The translations under genes and the position numbers were made by a program. Below the pieces are notes generated by a model. It searched no databases. It was not told the origin of the DNA and saw only the letters and a program-made list of their open reading frames with translations. Positions 7,303 to 13,204 of a stretch of 13,204 nucleotides of DNA are shown here, one piece after another. The DNA comes from Candidatus Omnitrophota bacterium (GTDB lineage: Bacteria > Omnitrophota > Gorgyraeia > JABMRG01 > JAFGKX01), in assembly GCA_016928375.1 (NCBI GenBank), contig JAFGKX010000019.1:1-13204 (forward strand), written 5' to 3'. Position 1 is the first letter of the stretch. The number at the start of each line of letters is the position of its first letter.

Positions 7303-7323
7303 TTATCCAGCGAAGCCGGACAA
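7303..7323 (-). promoter_or_regulatory. Leader hairpin upstream of the coiled-coil/aroA genes
   Basis: In the 112-nt gap between rluD and the first coiled-coil gene, the minus strand reads TTGTCCGGC-TTC-GCTGGATAA, a 9-bp stem with two G-T wobble pairs and a 3-nt loop. It lies between the predicted promoter and ATG 7277. The next bases are ACCCCAAAG rather than a T-run, so it is unlikely to be a terminator. It may be a leader structure or part of a dispersed palindromic repeat. Its GC content contrasts with the AT-rich flanks. Confidence 0.45.
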
Positions 7324-7351
7324 GGTCTTCCTTATGATACTCTTTTACTAA

Positions 7352-7378
7352 TTTATAGTATAAATACAATAATGTCAA
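7352..7378 (-). promoter_or_regulatory. Probable sigma70-type promoter for the coiled-coil/aroA genes
   Basis: The minus strand shows a perfect -35 box TTGACA (7378-7373) followed after 15 nt by TATAAA (7357-7352). With the preferred 17-nt spacer the -10 would instead be TAAATT (7355-7350), a weaker match. The whole stretch is AT-rich and lies just beyond the rluD stop, in one of the few real gaps of the window, which favours a promoter. The exact -10 is uncertain. Confidence 0.6.
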
Positions 7379-7389
7379 TAATAAAAATT

Positions 7390-8271
7390 TTACTTAAATT
7401 CATCAGGCAGCGGTGTTTTAAAACTTAAATCTTTATTGTTTACAGGATGTTTTAACTGCAGGCTGAATGCATGCAGCATTAACCGCACGGCCGTGGGCCC
7501 ACCGTAATGCGTATCTCCCAATATCGGGTGGCCGAGATAAGACATATGAACTCTGATCTGATGGGTCCTGCCTGTCTCTATAGACAGCTCTATCTTGCTA
7601 AAATTATCGGATATATTCAACACCTTATAATGTGTGATTGCGGGTTTTTTTCTTTTGTCTAACACGGATACAGCCATTTTCTTTCTGTTTTTCCGGGACC
7701 TGGCTATCGGCAGTTCTATTTTTCCGCTTAAAAGAGGCATCTTCCCTTTTACTACAGCGATGTATATTTTGTGCACAGACCTTGATTTGAATTGCTCAAC
7801 CAGCCCTTTGTATGCTGCGTCTGTTTTTGCCGCAATTATTACACCGGAAGTATTTTTATCCAGCCTGTGCACTATACCCGGCCTTAAGGGGCTTCCTAAA
7901 TTTGCCAGATTACCTTTACAGTGGAACAGCAGCGCATTTACAAGCGTGCCGTTGTAATTTCCCGCAGCAGGATGAACCACCATGCCGCAGGGCTTGTTAA
8001 CAACTATCACGTCTTTGTCTTCGTATATTACATCGAGGGGAATGTTTTCAGGCTCTGCTTTTGTTATTTTAGGCTCCGGTGAGGTAAATTCTATTTCATC
8101 GCCTGCTTTTAATCTATATCCTGATTTCGAGGACCTTTTATTTACAAGAGTGGGGCATTGTTTTATCGCCTGCTGTATCTGGCTCCTTGAATATTCGCTG
8201 CCAAGAGCATGAGATAAAAATACATCCAATCTTTTTCCCGCGTCTTCATCTGTAATTTTAAATTGCTTCAT
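7390..8271 (-). CDS. rluD: RluA/RluD-family rRNA pseudouridine synthase
   Basis: Enzymes of this family isomerise uridine to pseudouridine in RNA. RluD modifies the helix 69 loop of 23S rRNA. The 293-residue product has an N-terminal S4 RNA-binding domain (about 1-62, with RLDVFLS and SRSQIQQAIKQCPTLVNK). A linker leads to the catalytic domain, with VIYEDKDVIVVNKPCGMVVHP (81-101), the catalytic motif HRLDKNTSG (135-143, with nucleophile D138) and IELSIETGRTHQIRVHM near the C-terminus. S4 plus this catalytic domain and length fit RluD, but RluC-type or other RluA members share the layout, so the exact uridine target is not proven. The start lies 3 nt after the lspA stop with little Shine-Dalgarno. 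This is commonly the gene next to lspA in bacteria, which supports the call. It is the last gene of the ackA-rluD run. Confidence 0.92.
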   Translation of the reverse strand: MKQFKITDEDAGKRLDVFLSHALGSEYSRSQIQQAIKQCPTLVNKRSSKSGYRLKAGDEIEFTSPEPKITKAEPENIPLDVIYEDKDVIVVNKPCGMVVHPAAGNYNGTLVNALLFHCKGNLANLGSPLRPGIVHRLDKNTSGVIIAAKTDAAYKGLVEQFKSRSVHKIYIAVVKGKMPLLSGKIELPIARSRKNRKKMAVSVLDKRKKPAITHYKVLNISDNFSKIELSIETGRTHQIRVHMSYLGHPILGDTHYGGPTAVRLMLHAFSLQLKHPVNNKDLSFKTPLPDEFK

Positions 8272-8274
8272 AAA

Positions 8275-8724
8275 CTATGTCCGGGCTTTCGATTTAAACA
8301 ACACAAGGTACGCCAACAATACCACGCCTATGGTGATGCTTGAATCAGCGATATTAAACACCGGCCATACGCGAAAATCCAGAGAATCTAAGACCGCGCC
8401 GAATCTCAGCCTGTCTATAAGGTTTCCCAGCGCGCCCGAGAGCACGAGCGAAATCGCAATCGTAAAAATTCTTCCTTTTACCTTGTGTTTTACCAATGCG
8501 TAGATTATAAAAATTATGGCAATAATCGAAGCAATTGTGAAGACAACAGCTTTGCCGGGTAATATCCCGAAGCCGCCGCCTGTGTTAAGGGTAGGGGTAA
8601 TATAAAAAATACCCTGCACCAAACAATAACTTTTATTCAATGCAAGGTATTTTAATATTAAAAATTTGGAAAGCTGATCCAGAAATACTATCGCTGCTGC
8701 TGATAAACTAACAGCAAATATCAC
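8275..8724 (-). CDS. lspA: Lipoprotein signal peptidase (signal peptidase II)
   Basis: LspA is an inner-membrane aspartyl protease that removes signal peptides from diacylglyceryl-modified prolipoproteins, so the cell makes lipoproteins. The 149-residue product is a little short but complete, with four hydrophobic segments (about 2-18, 55-77, 84-101 and 127-144). The conserved region GALGNLIDRLRFGAVLD (97-113) and WPVFNIADSSITIG (120-133) carries the two catalytic aspartates, D113 and D127 by alignment with E. coli D124 and D143. The N-terminal family motif, usually N-x-G-A-A-F-G, reads NTGGGFG (47-53), a mild variation. The ATG overlaps the stop of the DksA-like gene (ATGA), which implies translational coupling. 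The ileS-lspA neighbourhood is widespread in bacteria. Here one gene is inserted between them. Confidence 0.95.
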   Translation of the reverse strand: MIFAVSLSAAAIVFLDQLSKFLILKYLALNKSYCLVQGIFYITPTLNTGGGFGILPGKAVVFTIASIIAIIFIIYALVKHKVKGRIFTIAISLVLSGALGNLIDRLRFGAVLDSLDFRVWPVFNIADSSITIGVVLLAYLVLFKSKART

Positions 8725-9110
8725 TCATTTGTCCTTGGGTTTTTATCTTCCTGTTCCTGGCACTTTATGCACAATTTTGCATGCGGAACCGCCATAAGCC
8801 GCTTTAACGGTATTTCACTTCCGCAGGAAACGCACTCTCCGAAAGATTTTTCCTTCAACCTTGCCAGGGCAGCATCTATCTCGTAAAGCATCTTTTGCTC
8901 GGTGGTCGCGTAACCGTATTGCATCTCACGATCGAAATTATCGGTAGCCTGATCCGCCATATGCAAAGAATAGCCCGAAAGGTCCCCGGAAACATCTTTT
9001 TGCGATTTACCGACGCTGCCATCCTTCATCATTCTACTCATCTGCTCTGTTACTTCTTCGCGCTTTTTAAGAAGGAGGTCTTTTATTTTTGCCTTTTGCT
9101 CTTTATTCAT
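8721..9110 (-). CDS. DksA/TraR-family C4 zinc-finger transcription regulator
   Basis: Family members bind in the RNA polymerase secondary channel and, with ppGpp, adjust transcription such as that of rRNA promoters. The 129-residue product has an N-terminal helical part forming a coiled-coil arm and a C-terminal C4 zinc finger with C93-x2-C96 and C114-x2-C117. Near the arm tip the sequence reads HMADQATDNFDRE (50-62). Aligned to the E. coli DksA tip, the Asp74 and Ala76 equivalents are present (D53 and A55), while the Asp71 position is His50. It is shorter than E. coli DksA (151), so whether it acts exactly like DksA or as a YteA-like relative is open, and no symbol is given. ATG 9110 has AGGAG nine nt upstream and follows the ileS stop by 15 nt. 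Confidence 0.9.
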   Translation of the reverse strand: MNKEQKAKIKDLLLKKREEVTEQMSRMMKDGSVGKSQKDVSGDLSGYSLHMADQATDNFDREMQYGYATTEQKMLYEIDAALARLKEKSFGECVSCGSEIPLKRLMAVPHAKLCIKCQEQEDKNPRTNE

Positions 9111-9119
9111 TTACATTTT

Positions 9120-9124
9120 CTCCT
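9120..9124 (-). promoter_or_regulatory. Ribosome binding site of the DksA-like gene
   Basis: AGGAG on the minus strand, nine nt before ATG 9110, in the 15-nt gap after the ileS stop. It is one of the clearest Shine-Dalgarno sequences in the run and suggests independent, efficient initiation of this gene. Confidence 0.75.
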
Positions 9125-9125
9125 T

Positions 9126-11882
9126 TTATTGTTTTATAGCATCTACACATCTTTCGCAAATCAACGGATGCCGGCTGTCTTTGCCCACTGTTTCACTATA
9201 ATTCCAGCAGCGGGAGCATTTGCTGCCTTTGGCTTTTTCTGCCGATATGTATATATCGCCTTCCTCGCATTTTATGGCTGTCTGAACTGATGATTTTTTA
9301 TGCAAGCTGACCTGCGAGACTATAAGTATAGAAGGCAGGTCTTTTTCATAAATTTTTAAAAATTTATAATCTTCTTCATTTTCGGCGTAAAGAGATACTG
9401 CTGCCTCCAGAGAATTACCGATTAAACCTTCTGTCCTTTTTTCTTCAAGCACTTTCAACGCCGTATTTCTGATAGTTATAAGGCGCTGCCAGTCCTGTCT
9501 ACGCTTAAAGGCCGTCTTTGTTTCATCGATCCGGGGCCAATCGCACAGATGTATACTCTCGCTTCCTTTACCATAACCGGGCGAATGCCTGTATATCTCT
9601 TCTGCTGTAAATGATATAAACGGCGCTATAACCGAGTTCAGGATGTTCAGTATTTCATACAGGGTAGTCTGCGCGCTCTTTCTTCCATGAGAATTTTTCC
9701 CAAAAGTATACAGTCTATCCTTTAAAATGTCCAGATAAAAATTAGACATCGACACTACACAAAAATTGTAAATTATCCTGTAAATTTTATGAAATTGAAA
9801 TTTTTCATAGTAACTGGTCGCTTCCTTAAGCAGCTCATGCGCTTCCGAAAGCGCCCATTTGTCCGCATCAAACAATTTATCATAAGCAACGGTATCTTTT
9901 TCCGGTAAAAAATCGAATAAATTTCCCAGCATATAACGCGCAGTATTGCGTATTTTTCTATAGGACTCTATGAGCCTCGCGAGTATTTCCTGCGAGATTC
10001 TTATATCCTCGTTATAATTGGACGAAACCACCCAAAGCCTTAAAATATCCGCGCCGTAGTCTTTTATTATGTCCTGAGGAGACACAACGTTTCCCTGCGA
10101 CTTGGACATCTTTTTTCCTTCGCCGTCCACCACGAAACCGTGCGTTAATACGGTCTCAAAAGGGGGCACTTTGTCTATAGCAAGCGCGGTTATGAGCGAG
10201 GTCTGAAACCAGCCTCTGTGCTGATCGCTTCCTTCCACGTAAATCTGCGACGGAAATACCAGGCCTTCTGTTTTCTTCAAAACCGACTGGTGGCTTACTC
10301 CTGACTCAAACCATACGTCTATTATATCCGCGCCCTTTTCAAATTCCCCGGCCTTACAGAACGGGCATTTGTAATCAGGGGGCATAAGTTCATTTATATT
10401 TCTAATAAACCACGCATCAGTGCCTTCTTTTGAAACTATATCCGCAAAATAATTTATCGCTTTTTCGTCGCAGATCCATTTATTGCAGGCTTTGCACTTA
10501 AATACGGGTATAGGCACTCCCCAGTACCTCTGTCTTGAAAGGCACCAGTCCGGGCGCATACCCACCATGGCATAAATTCTTTCTTTTCCCTGCTGCGGTA
10601 TCCATTCTATTGATTTATCTATTTTCTCCAATAGTTTCTGCCTAAGGTTGTTTTTATCAACGGACATAAACCATTGCTCCGTTGCCCTGAATATTACCGG
10701 GCTCTTGCACCGCCAGCAATGAGGATAGGAATGGGTTATGTCCCGGGCAAGCAGCAGGGCTTTGGCCTCTTTTAATTTTTCCGTTATACGGTTGTTTGCC
10801 TTATGAACATTAAGGCCCTTGAATTCTCCTGCCTCGTCCATAAAGTTTCCTTTTTCATTAACCGGCATAATGGTTTCCAGGCCATATTTTAAACCTGTAA
10901 TATAATCATCTTCACCGTGGCCCGGCGCAGTGTGAACGCATCCTGTGCCTTCTTCCAGCGACACGTATTCCGCAAGAACTATTTTACCGTTTCGTATTCC
11001 AAACGGGTGCTCATACGCGCGGCCCTCGAGCGCTTTTCCTTTTACGAGTGACTCTATCCTGTAATCTTTTATTCCCGCATCCTGCATTACTTTATCAGCA
11101 AGATCTTTTGCCATTATTAATACTTCATTGCCTGCTTTGATAAATGCATAATCAATATCAGGATGCACGGCTATCGCAACATTTGCTATTAATGTCCATG
11201 GCGTCGTCGTCCATATGACGACATATGTATTTTTATCCAATCTGAATTTAACATACACCGACGGCGAAGTGTGGTCCTCATATTCAACCTCTGCTTCAGC
11301 CAGCGCTGTTTCGCAATGATAGCACCAGTTAACAGGCTTTAAGCCTTTATATATGTATCCTTCTCCGGCAAGCTTTGCAAACGACTTTATAACGCCTTCT
11401 TCGTATGTGCGGCTTAAGGTAAGATATGGGTTATCCCAGTCGCCGAATATACCCAGCCTTTCAAACTGTTTTTTCTGAATATCAACGAATTTCATCGCGT
11501 ATTTATACGCCTTTTTCCTGAACTCGGCCTGGCCGATATCGTGTTTTGTTTTATTGAGCTCTTTAAACAGCTGATGCTCTACCGGAAGCCCGTGGCAGTC
11601 CCAGCCCGGCACATAGGGAGAACTAAATCCCTGCATCGTCTTATATTTTATAATGACATCTTTTATTATCTTATTAAGCGCATGTCCGATATGAATATCA
11701 CCGTTTGCATACGGCGGGCCGTCGTGCAGAATGTATTTTTTGCAGTTCTTTCTGTGCGCAATGATTTTTGAATAAATACCGGTATCCTGCCACGCCTTTT
11801 GCATCTTAGGTTCATTGTTAGGCAGGTCAGCTTTCATTTTAAAATCTGTCTTGGGTAAATTTAATGTGTCTTTATAATCCAT
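9126..11882 (-). CDS. ileS: Isoleucyl-tRNA synthetase
   Basis: The enzyme is a class I synthetase that charges tRNA-Ile with isoleucine in the cytoplasm and edits misactivated valine. The 918-residue length is typical of the bacterial type. The Rossmann signature HIGH lies at 64-67 in PPYANGDIHIGHALN, and KMSKS at 591-595. The CP1 editing domain between them shows WTTTPWTLIAN (224-234) and GTGCVHTAPGHGEDDY (312-327). PGWDCHGLP (92-100) and CLSRQRYWGVPIP (447-459) are further family landmarks. A C-terminal zinc knuckle has Cys pairs at 889/892 and 909/912. Extra Cys pairs at 463/466 and 506/509 may hold a second zinc. ATG 11882 overlaps the mtnP stop by one base (TAATG), with AGGAAG about 13 nt upstream, so it is probably coupled to mtnP. 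No T-box-like leader is visible because the upstream sequence is coding. Confidence 0.98.
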   Translation of the reverse strand: MDYKDTLNLPKTDFKMKADLPNNEPKMQKAWQDTGIYSKIIAHRKNCKKYILHDGPPYANGDIHIGHALNKIIKDVIIKYKTMQGFSSPYVPGWDCHGLPVEHQLFKELNKTKHDIGQAEFRKKAYKYAMKFVDIQKKQFERLGIFGDWDNPYLTLSRTYEEGVIKSFAKLAGEGYIYKGLKPVNWCYHCETALAEAEVEYEDHTSPSVYVKFRLDKNTYVVIWTTTPWTLIANVAIAVHPDIDYAFIKAGNEVLIMAKDLADKVMQDAGIKDYRIESLVKGKALEGRAYEHPFGIRNGKIVLAEYVSLEEGTGCVHTAPGHGEDDYITGLKYGLETIMPVNEKGNFMDEAGEFKGLNVHKANNRITEKLKEAKALLLARDITHSYPHCWRCKSPVIFRATEQWFMSVDKNNLRQKLLEKIDKSIEWIPQQGKERIYAMVGMRPDWCLSRQRYWGVPIPVFKCKACNKWICDEKAINYFADIVSKEGTDAWFIRNINELMPPDYKCPFCKAGEFEKGADIIDVWFESGVSHQSVLKKTEGLVFPSQIYVEGSDQHRGWFQTSLITALAIDKVPPFETVLTHGFVVDGEGKKMSKSQGNVVSPQDIIKDYGADILRLWVVSSNYNEDIRISQEILARLIESYRKIRNTARYMLGNLFDFLPEKDTVAYDKLFDADKWALSEAHELLKEATSYYEKFQFHKIYRIIYNFCVVSMSNFYLDILKDRLYTFGKNSHGRKSAQTTLYEILNILNSVIAPFISFTAEEIYRHSPGYGKGSESIHLCDWPRIDETKTAFKRRQDWQRLITIRNTALKVLEEKRTEGLIGNSLEAAVSLYAENEEDYKFLKIYEKDLPSILIVSQVSLHKKSSVQTAIKCEEGDIYISAEKAKGSKCSRCWNYSETVGKDSRHPLICERCVDAIKQ

Positions 11883-12742
11883 TATTTTATATATCTTCCT
11901 ATAATAATCTTTAAGTCTTTCTTTATCTTATCCGGTATAAGCTTTCTGTCGGTAATAATCGCCTGATGCAGCGCATTTTTACAGCCGCAGGCTCTTTTAT
12001 CAGGCATATCTTTTACTGCCTTGCGTATTATATTTTTGGAATTTTCCACATTTTTCTGTAAGTTTTTTACAATCATATCGATAGTTACGGATTCATGCTG
12101 TGAATGCCAGCAATCATAGTCGGTAACTGCTGCCAGTGTCGCATAACACATCTCGGCTTCACGCGCAAGCTTTGCCTCTGCAAAGTTCGTCATGCCTATT
12201 ATATCCATGCCCCACTGACGATACAGCATAGACTCGGCAATAGTAGAAAATGCCGGGCCTTCCATGTTTATATAAGTTCCTTTTTCGTGCACTTTTACAT
12301 TCAGGGCCCTGCAGGTATTATACAACACATTTCTTATTACGCCGCAGACAGGGTGTGAAAATTCGATATGCGCGACTATTCCTTCTTCAAAAAAAGACAT
12401 GTCCCTGGCATAATTTGTCCTGTCCACAAACTGGTCCACCGCGACAAAATCCATAGGTTTTATTTCTTCTTTTAAGCTTCCGCACGCGGTAACGGAAATT
12501 ATTCTGTCTACGCCGAGTTTTTTCATCCCATAAATATTTGCTCTGTAGTTTATGTGGCTTGGAGGGATTCTATGGCCTACGTCATGGCGCGGCACAAATA
12601 CAACGTCTTTGCCCTCCAGCGTACCTGTAATAAATTTGCCCGATGGCCTGCCGAAAGGGGTGCTGACTGATATTTCCTTTACGCTTTTGATGCCGTCTAT
12701 TTTATACAACCCGCTGCCGCCTATTATGCCTATTTTGGACAT
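11882..12742 (-). CDS. mtnP: S-methyl-5'-thioadenosine phosphorylase
   Basis: The enzyme splits methylthioadenosine with phosphate to adenine and methylthioribose-1-phosphate, in polyamine by-product and methionine salvage. The 286 residues carry the phosphate-binding IGIIGGSGL (4-12), PRHDVGHRIPPSHINYRAN (51-69), VTACGSLKEEIKPMDFV (84-100), the substrate region EGPAFSTIAES (161-171), GMTNFAEAKLAREAEMCYA (183-201) and TDYDCWH (207-213). The Asp pair in TDYD points to 6-aminopurine substrates rather than to a plain purine nucleoside phosphorylase. GPAFSTI replaces the GPRFSSR form of the human enzyme, a variation also known in bacterial relatives, and a methylthioinosine preference is not excluded. 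Of two in-frame starts, ATG 12742 has GAGGGGG at ideal spacing, whereas it is only one base from ATG 12748. The gene overlaps the yceD 3' end by 13 nt and abuts ileS. No other methionine-salvage gene is in view. Confidence 0.93.
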   Translation of the reverse strand: MSKIGIIGGSGLYKIDGIKSVKEISVSTPFGRPSGKFITGTLEGKDVVFVPRHDVGHRIPPSHINYRANIYGMKKLGVDRIISVTACGSLKEEIKPMDFVAVDQFVDRTNYARDMSFFEEGIVAHIEFSHPVCGVIRNVLYNTCRALNVKVHEKGTYINMEGPAFSTIAESMLYRQWGMDIIGMTNFAEAKLAREAEMCYATLAAVTDYDCWHSQHESVTIDMIVKNLQKNVENSKNIIRKAVKDMPDKRACGCKNALHQAIITDRKLIPDKIKKDLKIIIGRYIK

Positions 12743-13137
12743 CCGCATTCCCCCTCATTTAAATCCTTGCCGCATTTTGGGCACAAACCTTTGCAGCCCC
12801 CGGAACACAATACCTTCATAGGATAATCCACCATTATCTCATCTTTCAAGTCATCGTCTAATTCTACGCTTATCTGGCCTTTTGATTCATAATAAAGGTC
12901 TATTTTTTTTGTAAGTTTTATGTCAAATTCTTTAAGGCAGCAGCTGCATATCTGACGCGTCATGGCTGTTATCTCGCATTTTAAAAAAACATCTCTATCA
13001 ATCCTTGTAGCAGAACATTTAACATGAACGGGGGAAGAAAAATTTATCTGACAGGTATCAAGATTTAACTTTTTCGGGTCCAGGTCTGCTTCACGCACAA
13101 GGCCCTGTTGCGGTATTTCATTGATAAAAATCTTCAT
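12730..13137 (-). CDS. yceD: YceD/DUF177-family protein, probably involved in 23S rRNA/large-subunit maturation
   Basis: DUF177 (YceD) proteins are small metal-binding-type proteins linked to 23S rRNA accumulation and usually co-transcribed with the ribosomal protein L32 gene rpmF. The 135-residue product has the family layout: an N-terminal beta-rich part, the first Cys motif C64-S-C-C67-L in the middle, an acidic segment (ELDDDLKDEI, 92-101), and a C-terminal Cys cluster LCPKCGKDLNEGECGC (118-133) with further Cys at 111 and 115. ATG 13137 lies 2 nt after the ackA stop. Unusually, rpmF does not follow: mtnP starts within the last 13 nt. The family call is secure from the Cys pattern. The cellular role is known only in outline for relatives. 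Confidence 0.88.
   Translation of the reverse strand: MKIFINEIPQQGLVREADLDPKKLNLDTCQINFSSPVHVKCSATRIDRDVFLKCEITAMTRQICSCCLKEFDIKLTKKIDLYYESKGQISVELDDDLKDEIMVDYPMKVLCSGGCKGLCPKCGKDLNEGECGCPK
12750..12756 (-). promoter_or_regulatory. mtnP ribosome binding site inside the yceD 3' end
   Basis: GAGGGGG on the minus strand, seven nt before ATG 12742. It lies in the codons for the last residues of YceD and selects ATG 12742 over ATG 12748. Confidence 0.7.
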
Positions 13138-13139
13138 GC

Positions 13140-13204
13140 TTATTTTTGGCTTTCCAGCAGCTGCGCAGTCTGCCTCGCTATCATAAGCTCTTCATTTGTC
13201 GGCA
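13140..13204 (-). CDS. ackA: Acetate kinase, C-terminal end only
   Basis: Only the last 20 codons and the stop TAA (13142-13140) are in the window. They read PTNEELMIARQTAQLLESQK. The PTNEELMIAR-x-TA pattern is the very conserved C-terminus of acetate kinase, which interconverts acetate plus ATP with acetyl phosphate. The gene would continue beyond the right edge. It lies 2 nt upstream of yceD and is thus probably an earlier gene of the same operon. A phosphotransacetylase gene, its usual partner, may lie further upstream, outside the view. Confidence 0.85.
   Translation of the reverse strand, partial: PTNEELMIARQTAQLLESQK

Noticed and set aside
7303..7323. Hairpin as the rluD terminator
   Set aside because: It lies downstream of a likely promoter and is followed by ACCCCAAAG rather than T residues.
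9126..11882. Possible T-box or riboswitch ahead of ileS
   Set aside because: ileS overlaps the mtnP stop by one base, so there is no untranslated leader to hold one.

Overview
All genes in this window lie on the minus strand, so biological order runs from high to low coordinates. The content is mostly core housekeeping: acetate kinase (last residues only), a YceD/DUF177 zinc-type protein, MTA phosphorylase, isoleucyl-tRNA synthetase, a DksA/TraR zinc-finger protein, lipoprotein signal peptidase, an RluD-type pseudouridine synthase, two uncharacterised membrane-anchored coiled-coil proteins, EPSP synthase, MreB, MreC, MreD and PBP2 (cut by the left edge). I see no tRNA, rRNA, CRISPR array, insertion sequence or phage gene.

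The organism looks like a rod-shaped bacterium with a Gram-negative-type envelope and moderate GC content (mreBCD-mrdA, lspA, DksA-type regulator). The order ackA-yceD-mtnP-ileS-dksA-lspA-rluD and the general protein style remind me of candidate phyla such as Omnitrophota, but this is a weak inference from memory and could not be tested.

Layout: (1) 13204-7390 is a tightly packed run, ackA to rluD, with gaps of 2-15 nt or small overlaps (TAATG, ATGA), probably one transcript. (2) A 112-nt gap holds a probable sigma70-type promoter and a leader hairpin, followed by the two coiled-coil genes and aroA, joined by a 2-nt gap and an ATGA overlap. (3) Just after the aroA stop is a very good sigma70 promoter (TTGACT, 17 nt, TATAAT with an extended -10), then a roughly 100-nt leader with small hairpins, then mreB-mreC-mreD-mrdA. 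A GC-rich, hairpin-prone stretch separates mreC from mreD.

Functionally, the right half serves translation and processing (IleS, RluD, YceD, LspA), carbon and methionine salvage (AckA, MtnP) and stringent-type regulation (DksA-like). The left half is the elongasome: MreB filaments, MreC/MreD and the transpeptidase PBP2. The most interesting part is the pair of paralogous coiled-coil proteins just upstream of aroA-mreBCD. Each has an N-terminal membrane anchor, a long coil and a shared C-terminal glycine/aspartate-patterned beta-type domain, an architecture parallel to MreC. Nothing else in the window looks like a new system.
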